The notes beneath the pieces are model-generated. The model worked only from the letters and a program-made list of their open reading frames with translations, ran no database searches and was not told the DNA's origin. Shown here one piece after another: positions 11,429 to 22,496 of a stretch of DNA of 64,000 nucleotides. This DNA comes from Heterostelium multicystogenum (Eukaryota; Evosea; Eumycetozoa; Acytosteliales; Acytosteliaceae), in the NCBI GenBank assembly GCA_003667245.1, contig RCNN01000071.1, positions 28,454-92,453 on the forward strand, given 5' to 3'. The position numbers and the translations under genes were made by a program. The stretch's first letter is position 1; each line of letters opens with the position of its first letter.

Positions 11429-11863
11429 ATCTTTGTCTATCAGTGTATATTTTAAGCAAACTAACTATGAGCAGAAATGTCAAGAAGATCATCTGAAGTC
11501 ATTTCTTAAGTGATTTTTTTAAAAATTCTACTCTCGATGTTGTACTCTAGAAGATGATGTGATGCAATCATTAACCTATATCTTTCCTTCTGACGTAACA
11601 TACTCATTGTTATTGTATCTCTACTAATCTATTCTTCATTCTTCTCATTACTTATATGATAATACTAAGTATGGTCATTGTATTTTTAGAAATTTATATT
11701 GTTTTATTTCAAATGGTTGTATGTTATGTTATGTTATATTATTTTGAGAATGTTGTTATTGTTCTTGTTATTTTGAAGATATATTGTAGTTTTAAGAGGA
11801 TGTGGTTGTATTGTAGGGTTATGATATTTATGATATGATGGAAGTAAGAATGTTATTGTCTCT
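11429..11863. other. intergenic, no gene seen
   Basis: AT-rich spacer between the LTO1 homologue and the 3' end of the cysteine-repeat gene. It contains a T/G-rich stretch (TATGTTATGTTATATT near 11712) that gives a 60-residue hydrophobic open frame (11656-11838, +). I do not regard that as a gene. Confidence 0.55.
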
Positions 11864-14180
11864 TTATACACACTTCTCCTTTCCTTGAATTATGACACAC
11901 TTGGAGTTTCGGTTACAGTGCGACGAATCACATTCATGGTAACAATCTCCATCGTGGCAATATGATCCTTTAGGACAAATGATTCCTTTGCATCCTGCCA
12001 ACTTGGTATTCTGGCAGTATGGCTCGTTGCCTCTGTTTGACGGTGCAATGATAGTTTTTGTGGACAACGGAACGAGTTTACATGGGTTGACTCTAACGCA
12101 GTAGGGAATTCCATTGTGCTCTTTGCATGCGGTATCGCTTGGACAGCTGATCAATGGGCAGTGTGGGGAGTTGACGTCTGCAAACTGACCCTCGCCCTTG
12201 CGTACGCAGAAGGCGCTTCCATCGACCAAAACACAGGTAGAGTTCCATTGCTCGCAAGCAGCAGATTTGCAATCCGATGGATTACCGTTGATGAGCATTG
12301 GGATCTTATTTCTGTTCGATGGACGCTCGAGAATGTATCCCTGGGAAATAGCCAATTTGCCACCGATCGATGGGTATTGACACATGGGTTGTCCGTCGAA
12401 AACTACGCAAGTGGCTGGAGCATTACAAAAGACTGTTTCACATGGTCCTCCGATTTGGTTGGTTTCATTGTCAGAGAGGAGCACGCATTTTGGTAAACCG
12501 TTGATGATACCACAGATTTGTGGGTGCTCGCATGAGATCAAGCCACATAGGGAGGCATATGACTCAGTGACGCATAGCTTCCTTCCGTGAATATCAGCAC
12601 AGAACTGTGGTTCTACACACATAACACCATCACAGTCTGTCTTACTTGGAAATAAAGACGCATTGTCTAATACCAGAAGCCACCACACAACTCATACCAG
12701 CATGGCAATCGGAATTACTCTTGCATCCGTATTTACCTGGTGGTCCAGTTGGAATTCCACCATTTTCGACGTAGCTACACATGGCTTCATGGTTTTTTGA
12801 CGACACATTCCATACCTGATGGACACTCAACACCAACGCAGAGTGCTCTGTCGTTGACAAATGTGCACATTGCTTCTCCTTGTTCATTGATGCAAGCCAT
12901 TCCAGTTGGACACGTGACGGAAACACATGGACCACGTCCACCGAAACGGAGAGGTGGGTCGGCAAAGATACATTTAGGAGCATCATTAATTTCAATACAG
13001 AACATGCCCTCGGGACAGGTCATTCCCTTACATACTTGGGTGGTGGGTGTGGTGGTCTAATAGATGGAATACAGGTGGCACCATTCTCTGCAACGATACA
13101 TCTGTGTTCGTGTGGACAGAGGATGGTCTCACATGTTGGAACATGACTCATACAGACTGGCTTATAGTCTTCCATGACACATACACCCTTCTTGCAGAGG
13201 ACTTGCTCGCAGGTTGGTGTAATACCTCCACCACTGGTGACAGCTGTGTTGAATTCTGGTACACATGTGACGGCATCATCGACCACTCTGCAAATAAGAC
13301 CAGCTTGGCATCTAATATTAGAACAAGAGACCGGCTCCTTGGTTGGCTTTGGCTTGATGTCGACACAATACTCCTTTCCTTTCTCCTGTATACATTTCTT
13401 TCCTTTTGGACATGGAAGTGTGCAGATGTCTGGATTTACCACAATACAAGTGGCAATTCCATTCAGTAAAATACATTTCTTTCCAGGACCACATTCCTTT
13501 TCATCACATGAATGCTCAGCCTTTGGTACGCAAGTTGGTCTGTTGTTGATCATCAGGCAGTGGGCTCCAATCTGACACTGAACAGAGCTACAATCGTAAA
13601 TTGGTTGACTCTTGATACATTGTGAAACTCCGTTGATGACAACACATTGATATCCATTTTCACAATGGTGATTTCCGCAGTTCTTTGGTGGGTTAGTCAA
13701 TATACAGGTTGGTTTGCCATTGACCATAACACAGTGAGCTCCTTCTTGACATTGGACCAAATGGCACAAGTCACCATGATTTGGTCTGTTGGGAACACAG
13801 TTTGGATAACCATTGATTATTTGACATGTAGAATCTCCTGGACAACGAACATTGTCACAAGCTCCACCTTGTCCCTGTTGTTTTATACATGTTGGAACTC
13901 CATTGTCCTCAATGCAACGGAATCCTGATGCGCACTTGTAGTTTTCACATGTTGGTGTTGTGGTTGGTGTTGAATCTAAAGAGAAATTTCAATCAAAATC
14001 AATTAATTAAATCTAATCTATTCTTCTGATCTGAAGACCATATATTGCAACAATAGAAATAACACCATCAACTATGTATTATTATTATTATTACTAATAT
14101 TATATTATATTATAATAATTACCTGTTGCTATAATAATTATCGAAAGTAATAGAATACTTGAAAATATTAATTTCCTCAT
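11864..14180 (-). CDS. secreted follistatin-type cysteine-repeat protein, spore-coat-like
   Basis: Exon 1 (14180-14123) encodes a signal peptide (MRKLIFSSILLLSIIIIAT). After an intron at 13976-14122 the product is a chain of about 15 units of the form C-x3-x-C-x2-G-x2-C-x4-[NG]-G-x2-x-C, for example CDNVRCPGDSTCQIINGYPNC and CHLVQCQEGAHCVMVNGKPTC, ending at 11864 with KCVIIQGKEKCV. This is the follistatin-like cysteine motif of dictyostelid spore-coat proteins (SP60/SP70/SP96 type) and related extracellular matrix proteins. Three frame changes occur, near 13025, 12790 and 12655; the second is an A6 that fits A5. Most of the chain lacks the Thr/Ser-Pro linkers seen in some coat proteins. Which matrix it serves is inferred. 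Confidence 0.75.
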
Positions 14181-15563
14181 GACTTTGATTTGTTTTAATT
14201 GTTTTTTCTGGTCAAAAGTCAAATCCAGGAAATATTTAATTTATAAATCTAAGAAATATATTATTGTTATTATAAATTATATCTTAATATATTTATCAAT
14301 TTTATATCTAGATCTATTATATTATTATTCCTAATCCTAACTAATATGGAAAAACAGGAAATCAACTCTTTCTATCTTAATTACTATTGATTTGTTATTA
14401 AATAGAGTTGAATAAATAATTATTATTAAAGATATTAATAAATATTATGAATGGTTAATTAATTACTCAAAAACAAATAGTAATATGATGATGATCATCT
14501 ATCTCATTCATTTGATACAAATATTATTTTAATTAATATTGGAATAGAAACAATAATAATAATAATATTATTATTATTATTAAGTTTATTTGTTTTGTTT
14601 GTTTACCGTACACACATTAAAGTGTTACATCTTCAACATGGTTTTACTATAAAATATATATTTATCATATGAAAAAACAATAATAATCTACTTCACTTCA
14701 GCTCCGTTCCATTCTCAATAAGAGAGTGATCACTGATTCAGTTCAGAGTGCAATCAAATACCATCCATATCATTATTATATTTGTTGGTTTTACCACTCT
14801 TCATGGTATCTTTCTTTCATTCATACACACGTCCACTTCAATTCATTTTCTTATTACCCCTCCCTTAATCATACATACCCACATTAAGTACTCTACATTT
14901 GTTTTTTGATGGTGGTTTGTTTGTATAGATATATGTAGTATAAGTGGTGTGAATGGTTTGCTTGTGGGTGGGTAGCTGGTATTATATTGATTTTTTCATA
15001 AATTACTGCTGTTGATGTTTGTTGGAGTTGTTGTTGTTGTTCAATGTTATTGCTCTACAAATTGAATGTAAGTAGGTAAGTATGCAAGTAATTCCCTCCT
15101 TTTTACTTTACTTTGGTTGTTTTGTTATTTGATATTGGTACACAAGTATTCATTTGCAAATACTTCCTATATATTTTGAATGAGATAATGAACAGCTGAT
15201 TACTCTTGCCTCTGGTTTCTTGTTCTTGTCATGTTATAATCTGAATCATTATACAATGATTATTATTAATTATATGATGGTTGACTACAAAGATTAGTTT
15301 TTGTTTTTGTATTTGATTTATTGCTGACAATTACAAATACAGTAATAAGGTTCAATATCAATATTAATTAGTAGACATGTTGGTGACAAGATCTAGTCCT
15401 CATCGTTTCAATTGGTTCTGATAAGTTGTTGATTTTGTTTGAATTGGTATAGGTTGATATGTTTGGTCTGGTTTTGTTTGGTCTGCCTTGATGTAATTTG
15501 ACTGCAAAGTCTATAGATGTGTTGTTTAATTCTCATTTATTGATTGATTGATTTATAACATGA
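14181..15563. other. upstream region of the cysteine-repeat gene
   Basis: About 1.4 kb between the start of the cysteine-repeat gene (-) and the 3' end of LSM3 (-). Read on the coding strand of the cysteine-repeat gene it is AT-rich near the start. A CA/G-rich segment at 14800-14990 (CATACACACGTCCAC, CATACCCACATT, GTGGGTGGGTAG on the plus strand) resembles the CA-rich and G-box elements of dictyostelid prespore promoters. No open frame looks coding. Confidence 0.5.
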
Positions 15564-16018
15564 TTATGAAGTTCTCAATGGTGGAGAAAATCAAGATAAC
15601 ACCGTCACCACGTACAAAAAGCATATCTATATTTCTTTTAATATTCTATACAAAGCAATCGGTTAGTCCAAGATCAATGTCTACTATACCAAGATCGATG
15701 TTTTGGGTGTGCATATATATACCTTTACAATTTCTTCGTCTGTTTCTTCGTCTTTCTCTACAACTTTGATTGTTTCTTCAACATTAGATAGAATCATATT
15801 TAAATGCTGATCATATGCCTGTTATTTATTAGAAGTAAAGGAGGTATAACAATAAGTATACATTCAAAAGTACGAGTTCAGTGCAGCACATTCACTTACA
15901 TGTAGCTTTCCTCTGAGCTCTCTGTCTTGTCTCATCTTAACAAATATTCTCTCATCAAGACTCAATCTAATGAGATCTAAAGGCTCCTCGATGCTACCCT
16001 CTTCCTTCTTGTTTCCAT
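15564..16018 (-). CDS. lsm3: U6 snRNA-associated Sm-like protein LSm3
   Basis: Three exons (16018-15900, 15818-15723, 15645-15564) with good GT/AG borders encode about 97 residues. Landmarks: [39 protein letters not shown] (Sm1) and [15 protein letters not shown] (Sm2). The order and spacing match LSm3 of animals and yeast almost residue for residue. LSm3 sits in the LSm2-8 ring on U6 snRNA and in the cytoplasmic LSm1-7 decapping ring. Exon 1 is one base short between the ATG and EEGSIEEP, at ACAAG where ACAAAG would fit. The last exon has one T too many before PPLR. Both look like homopolymer errors. It is divergent from AP-4 mu, with 188 bp between the start codons. Confidence 0.88.
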
Positions 16019-16206
16019 TGTAGTGTATTAATATTAGGTTATAAGATAGTTTGTTTCAAAAACACAATGAACCAACTTGACTCTGATTTGAAAAATAAAA
16101 TGATACAAAATTTGCATAAATTTTCAACAGCACATGATCAATATCAGTATCATCTGATTGCAACCCCTTAATTAATTATTATACATATATATGCTTACTT
16201 CTAACC
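16019..16206. promoter_or_regulatory. shared divergent promoter of LSM3 and AP-4 mu
   Basis: The 188 bp separating the two start codons must hold both promoters, unless transcripts overlap. It is AT-rich with several poly-A/T patches (TTTCAAAAACACA, GAAAAATAAAATG). The call is positional; I see no specific factor site. Confidence 0.5.
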
Positions 16207-17215
16207 ATGTTTAGTCAACTATTCATTTTAAACTATAAAGGGGATACTATTATATTTAAAGAGTGTATGTGTTGTCTCGTTGTTGATTGATGCTTTAAAG
16301 CTAGCTATTGGGCCTTTGTGACTAATAGTAATACTTTATACTTTGTTTTGACGGATCAATTTGGTTCTCTATTCTATATATCCCCTCCGATGGTGCATCT
16401 TATATTTATGATTATAGATAGACATGACATTGGCAGAAATACACCCGAAATATTCTTTAGACATATTTTATCATCGCTGAAAGCAGATGTTACACCATGC
16501 TTCCATTTGGAATCGATTCACTAATATCTTTATAAAGAAAAGAGAAATGTATTTCGTACTCACTAGTCTGCAACCTTTGATATCTCCATCTCTTTTCATT
16601 CGAACTGCTCAATCGAACATCTCAGATCATTCAAGACTACACTGGACACCTAAGTGAAGAGTCTATTCGACTCAATTTCACCTTGATCTACGAACTACTC
16701 GATGAACTGATGGACTTTGGTTATCCACAGGCGACATCAACACAAACTCTCAAGCATTCGTATTCACACCTCCAGCCCAAATACAAGACTGAAAAATCAG
16801 AATCAATCATCGACACTTTTATTGTAACTATTACTATGCTTGGAGCATCAATCCATTGCTTTGGAACTAACAAAGATCAACACTCTCCCTTCAACAGAAT
16901 ACTGCCACAAAGAAATCAATATCGCCTGGCACAGCAAATAGACCAATACATCAACCTTCACAAATTGACTTTAACAACGATTGTATATATGTAGATCTAT
17001 GGGAACACTTAACAGTACTATTCTCATCAAACGTAACTATTCTTCCACTGACCAGCGAAATAATTTAAGCTACTAAGCAATATTTAAATAATTTCAGGGA
17101 AATGTAATTAGGAATGAAATTAATGGTAGTGTCCGTAATTAAAAGCTATTTAAAAAACAATCCAACTGTAACAATAGGATTCAATCAAGATTTTATTGTC
17201 AAATCCAGAAATAAC

Positions 17216-17255
<40 letters not shown>

Positions 17256-17957
17256 TTCAAACCAATGCACCTGATAAATTATTTATAGATGATTGTAATT
17301 TTCATGAGTGCGCACCGAATGGTCTTTACCAACAATAATGCAATCAACTTTTATCCTCCCCAAGGTGAATTCACTTTATTCAACTATAGAATTTCCAATA
17401 GCACATATTCACCATTCCTTATTCACCCAAGTGTTGAGATAACAGGTCCTGGAAAAGATGGATCTAGTTGTGAAGCTACGCTCAAATTTCTCACCACATG
17501 TCACTTCCAATCAAATTGAAATGACTATTCCACTGCCAAAATCAACTATAAGGTATGTCTAAAGAAAAGAATGACCCGAAGTGGATATAACCTAACTATT
17601 AACTTGTTCATTAATATAAATCAACTGGAATTATATAGCTGTGTTTCAACATTGGATTTTGTAGGTGGAGGTCAATCGGTAGAGTCAAGTAATCAAATGA
17701 TAAACTGGAACATTACAAAGATGAGAGGTGGAATTGAGATTGTTATGAGAGCAAAGATTCAATTCGACTCACCCTCAGAGAACAGTGTGCGAAAGGAAAT
17801 TGGGCCAATCAATCTTGAGTTTGATATTCCGCTATTTAACTGCTCCAACATTGAAGTTAAATTCCTCAGAGTGATGGGTGGTGCTACAGTTCCAGTATAC
17901 AATAGATATATAACTGAATCAAAAATTATGTCTGTAGAGTGTAAATTGAATAAATAA
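16207..17957 (+). CDS. apm4: AP-4 adaptor complex, mu (medium) subunit
   Basis: ATG at 16207 gives MFSQLFILNYKGDTIIFK, the longin start of mu chains. An intron at 16263-16421 leads to TPEIFFR. The longin end is YTGHLSEESIRLNFTLIYEL followed by DELMDFGYPQATSTQTLK. The mu-homology domain follows: IYVDLWEHLTVLFSSN, intron 17033-17097, GNVIRNEINGSV, then DDCNFHEC, INFYPPQGEFTLFNYRISN, intron 17553-17638, LEFDIPLFNCSNIEVKF and YNRYITESK. Like plant AP-4 mu it has the IFFR/GDTIIFK start, so I choose AP-4 over AP-1/2/3. Six or so one-base frame changes occur. About 14 AAT codons insert a poly-Asn run inside the mu-homology domain. The protein selects tyrosine-type sorting signals at the trans-Golgi/endosome. 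Confidence 0.82.
17215..17254 (+). repeat. (AAT)n in-frame poly-asparagine run
   Basis: About 13-14 consecutive AAT units within the AP-4 mu coding exon. They encode an Asn tract between FIVKSRN and IQTNAPDK in the mu-homology domain. Such coding trinucleotide expansions are a hallmark of dictyostelid genomes. Confidence 0.95.
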
Positions 17958-18022
17958 CCGACTGTTATGTGTACAAATGATTTTATATTTCTATTTATTG
18001 GTTTTCTTAAATTTAATTTACT

Positions 18023-19025
18023 TTATCCTAGATTTACACCAAACATTTGACAGAGATATCTGAGACCACCTGGGAAACTCTTTCCGATAGCAATGAACTT
18101 CCACTCTGGACCTTCACGGTACACCTCACCTACAATCATAGAAGTGTTGTAACCACCCTCGTTGGTGAGATCGTATCTACAAATATTTCTACCAGACTCG
18201 TGATTTGCAACACGAATAAATGCACGTTGGACCATGCTGAAATTCTGTCTTCTTTGATCTGCTTCGTGAATTGATACTGCAAATACCAATCTAGTTACAT
18301 CTGGTGATACTGCTTGAAGGTTTACTAAAACTGTCTCATCATCTCCTTCACCCATACTGTAATGATTGAGTTAGTATATCATTGAATTGAGAATGAGCAT
18401 TATATCAATATTACAATACCCAGTAAGATTGTCACCTTGGTGAGTTACAGAAGCATCTCTTTGATGTCTTGTTGTTGTAGAAAATGAAATCTTGACTCTT
18501 GATCTAACCATACCATTTGGTGAAAGCATAAAAAACAACTGCATCAAGATCGAATGGATAACCTGGAATCTGGTTGACATCCCAACCAAGACCGATTGAA
18601 ACACGTCTCAAATGTGGATCCTCTTTGCTCAGTGAAATGGTTTGATCTTTTTTGCAATGAGATTCCTGGACCTGCTGCTGGACCACCCTGATGGTGGACC
18701 CGTATTTGACCTGGGGCACCATATTGACCTGGAGCTGTTTGGAGCACCATACTGGCCAGGAGCTGATGGAGAGTGGGTACTGTCCAGGTGCAGAAGGGGC
18801 TGGAGGTGGTGGATATTGTCCTGCTGGTGGTGGAGGAGGTGGATATTGACCTGCTGGAGGAGTCCTGGAGGATATTTAGATTGTGACATTGAAGGTTGTG
18901 GTTACAGCGAAATTAGGAACAGTTGGGTTTTCCTGGTGCTCCTATACCTGGTGTTGAATTTGGTTGTCTATAATAGTTATGGCTTTTCCTACTCCTGATG
19001 TTTGGTGTGGTGGTGGATTATACAT
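18023..19025 (-). CDS. capA: TerD-domain protein, CABP1-like (cAMP-binding protein family)
   Basis: ATG at 19025 ([15 protein letters not shown]) opens a Pro/Gly/Gln-rich N terminus with AGQYPPP-type repeats. The TerD domain follows: [29 protein letters not shown], an intron at about 18357-18418 (GTATTG to ACAG), [41 protein letters not shown], and the end [15 protein letters not shown] at 18023. In Dictyostelium this combination is CABP1, a cAMP-binding protein made during aggregation. TerD domains bind calcium through Asp-rich loops (LGWDVN, PFDLDA are present). The N-terminal repeats change frame several times, and one extra T follows DAVV. Assignment to TerD is firm; to CABP1 it is likely. 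Confidence 0.75.
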
Positions 19026-21277
19026 GATTCAATTAAATATTTGTATTTAAAATACAATAGTATGTAAAACGTAATAAAATAAAATTAAATTAAATAATAA
19101 TAATAAAATATAAAAAATTTGAAAAATTAATGTATAAATTTGGTATATGAACTAATATGTAAAACGAGATGGTAATATGATAAATAATATTAATAAATAT
19201 TATTTGCTTTTTATTATTTATGTATGTATTCTAATTGCTGTTGATATGTTTGTTTGTTTTAGTTGGTGGTGCAATACGTATAAATATTGAATGAAGCAAG
19301 ATGCGGTGAAGTTGTCAAAAAAACTTTTGTCTATCACACCCCAAATATTATACCTTTATTTGAACAAAATAATTTCATTTAATTTCAAAACACCAAATTT
19401 AATATTAAAATTCAAAAAAAAATTTGGGTGTGTGAAAGTGTGTACTAAACACAACCATCTTGAAAGCAAAGATTTTCAGATGAACTTCATATCACCGAGG
19501 CTTATTACTTTATTATCTAACCTGGTTGTCAGACCAAAAAAGGTTATTAATATCACCTGATAATTCACCAATTGCACCATTAGAAATATAGGAAGTATGA
19601 TTTTGAGAAAATTTTTAAGTAGAGATGAGATTCACGTGTGGCAATATCCCAAATATTCCCACAATATCATATTCATTTGATCTATAATTAACTTTGGATT
19701 AAATAGTATATAATATATACAAATACATATAATAGTTGTAATTATCTCTATGTAGGTTTGAGTTATCGACAAGTTAGTTTATATAAATACAGACTCACTA
19801 TAAAACTTAAAAAAAGTAGTTTTTAGAAGTTGTCACTCTAACCATACCTTTTTGGACACACTAAAATTACCATTAAAACTGAAAAGTAGTATAAAGTGTG
19901 GTGGTATTGGTTTAATTTAAACTGAGTTGTTAAAATGACGACTTGAATAACTAGGTTAGGTTAAATAATCTATTAATGAAGTAATTTAAGATTTGACTAT
20001 ATCCAAATATGAAAATCAACATCACTTAATTATTTTATTCTAAACTTAGAAAGATATCATTATTCTTTACCTGTGATAGCAATACCAATAATTTAAATAA
20101 CATCTTTAGATACTGAATAAAACATCTATCACAGTTCTCTAAAGGTAAGGTGGTCAGTCGACACGAAGATTGAACAATCATACTATCTATCTCATTGGAA
20201 TCTAGATATGTGCTCTCTTAAAGAGAATTCCATGTTACTTTTTAATTTTAAATATTAAAATAAATAAAACCAAAACCAAAAAAAACAAAATCAAAAAAGT
20301 ATTTTTAAAAACCAAACAGTATCAAACACAAAGCAAAGAAGCTTATCATCAAAAACATTGCTTCAATTCATTGTTTCGGATAAATAAGGAGCATAGGCTA
20401 CATCATCGTTGCCATTCATTATAATTATAAACAATTCTGTTTTATCACCACATTACTTGCAAATACTGCATCATCATCTACGAAACTAATCTTAGTAACT
20501 CAAAACCTAAACAACAATCCAATGAAATTATTTATTTAGAATTTATTTATATTTAACGCAAATTAATTAAACACATATTTTTAGAAAACAACAACAACAA
20601 TAAATTATAAAATACTTGTTTACTACTTACACTAGTTATTTTTGCATACCCACACAACATCTTCATTTTTATTTACTCTTTCATTCACACCCACACACTA
20701 CTAAAAACAGATAATAACATCAGCAACATTAAACAAACAACAAAATAACAATCATAACCAACATTGCGAACAAACAACATAATAATAATAATAGTTCACG
20801 TTCCTTAATTGATCAACAAAACAACCAATAACAATAACTAAACAACAATAAAAAGAATAGAAATAATTTTCAACTATTCAAATCTTTCAATTATAAATTT
20901 AGATTGTTACTTGTTTAGATAAAACCTGTAATCATATAATTTATTGATTTAAGAATAATAAATAATTATTTATTGATTATTATAACAAACCACCTCATAG
21001 CAGTATCAATTAATATCAGAAACAGCATAAGCATAACATTGCAGCATTAAAAATTAGGTTTTCAACTACTATTAGTAGCAAAATTACAATCATAACCACC
21101 AGGGCTAGATAGCTTTCAATTTCAGACAAACACTTGCACAGGTTACGATTAAAAGCGTCAACATCATTTGATCATCATTGTTCGACAAAACCAAAGATTC
21201 ATACATCACTTAAGATCTTCAATTGCCAAATCGCGATTTTTTCATTTCCATATTTTTCAGTCAAGACAGATTCATCA
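19026..21277. other. divergent intergenic region
   Basis: 2.25 kb between the TerD gene (-) and the Rab gene (+). It is strongly AT-rich with A-rich runs (AACCAAAACCAAAAAAAACAAAATC near 20270), CAACAACAATAA stretches at 20580-20860 and no believable coding frame. The 90-codon frame at 19291-19560 (+) is lysine/asparagine-rich and looks like chance. Confidence 0.6.
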
Positions 21278-22122
21278 ATGGAAAATTCAATACTGCTAGA
21301 AAAGAAAGTAGTTCTACTTGGCAATACAGGTAACTAGCTCACCTACATTATAATATAATAATACTAAAGTTAAAAAAGAGTTATTGACTGATTGGTTATT
21401 TTATTAATAGATGTCGGGTAAAACAGCAATGCAATAAGATATTCAGAAGGAATCTGTCCCTACAAGACCACTGTCGACAGTTGAGGTGCTTCCCTTTTTT
21501 AACAAAAAATATGTATGTTTATTATTAAAAGCTCACAAATTGATGCTCACTAGGCACATAAGAGAGTTAATTCTAATATATCCTATGTGATATTGCAATA
21601 GATATGTTGATAACAGTAGAATTAAATTTCAAATTTGGGATACAGCTGGTCAAGATAGATTTTAGATCACTGGCACCAATGTATTATAGAGGGTGCATGT
21701 GTGGCAGTTTTAGTATTTGATGTAACGGTGCCAGTCTCATTTGAAAAAGTTAAATTATGGGTGGAAGAATTAAAAACAAATATTCAGGAGGAAATCAGTA
21801 AAGTCTAAAGAAATGGAAAACTGCAGTGATGTGGTGGTAATATTAACCTGTATTAAAAAAATTTACTAGTTTTGGTTGTATGTGGCAATAAAATAGATTT
21901 ATTGGAAAAGAGACAAGTACCAAAAAGAACAGGCTATGCAATATGCTAGTGAAATAGGAGCAGTTTATTTTGAAACATCAGCAAAGAACAACGAAGGAAT
22001 AGAAAATATGTTTTTTTGGAAAATTGCAAAGAAGCTAATACAGAGACACAATCAATCGAATCAACCAGTAAAAATCCACACCAAAACCAGTACCAAACTC
22101 ATCATCTGGCTGCTGTAGTTGA
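21278..22122 (+). CDS. Rab-family small GTPase, Rab5/Rab22-like
   Basis: ATG at 21278 gives MENSILLEKKVVLLGNTG. Intron 21330-21410 interrupts the P-loop, and the next exon supplies VGKTA after one extra G. G-box motifs follow in order: the effector region NAIRYSEGICPYKTT, then after a further intron FQIWDTAGQDRF (G3), LAPMYYRGACVAVLVFD in shifted frame, then VVVCGNKIDLLEKRQVP (G4) and VYFETSAKNNEGIENMF (G5). The end SSSGCCS at 22122 is a double-cysteine prenylation signal. Frame changes sit at GATAGATTTTAG, AGAGGGTGC, AAAAAGAAC and ATGTTTTTTTGG, each with an extra base in a run. RSLAPMYYRGA points to the Rab5/21/22 group. Its role would be endosomal vesicle docking; the subfamily is uncertain. 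Confidence 0.75.
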
Positions 22123-22496
22123 AATCAGTTTTGATCGAATAATATAGAATAGAAATAGTGATAAGAAAACAATCAGAAAGTTAATACCTTTCCACATAAA
22201 AATAGAATTGTTATTTTGTTTTGTTTTTTTTATGTTAAATAATAATAATCAGATCAATCATCAAATTTGAACTACAATAATAGTAATAATAATTTAAAGA
22301 TTTATAGTAGTATATACGAAAAATTTTTCCAATTATTGTGGTAAACTTTTGAAATAAAAATCATTATTGAACTTGATTTAATTTTGTCGTACCCTTCTTG
22401 TATAGTAGGGCTAACTGTGGATTGACATGCTAATATTATTATCATGTTATGATTGGTAATTTATTTAATAATTTAAAGATGGAAATTTTCATTTGC
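22123..22496. other. convergent 3' spacer
   Basis: 374 bp between the convergent Rab and transketolase genes; AT-rich, with ATAATAATAATC runs. No gene is seen. Confidence 0.6.

Noticed and set aside
12116..13928. several plus-strand open frames of 60-140 codons
   Set aside because: They mirror the cysteine-repeat gene on the other strand, whose signal peptide, intron and repeat pattern are clear.
19291..19560. 89-codon plus-strand frame in the TerD-Rab spacer
   Set aside because: Lys/Asn/Ile-rich, no motif and no splice partners; expected by chance in AT-rich DNA.
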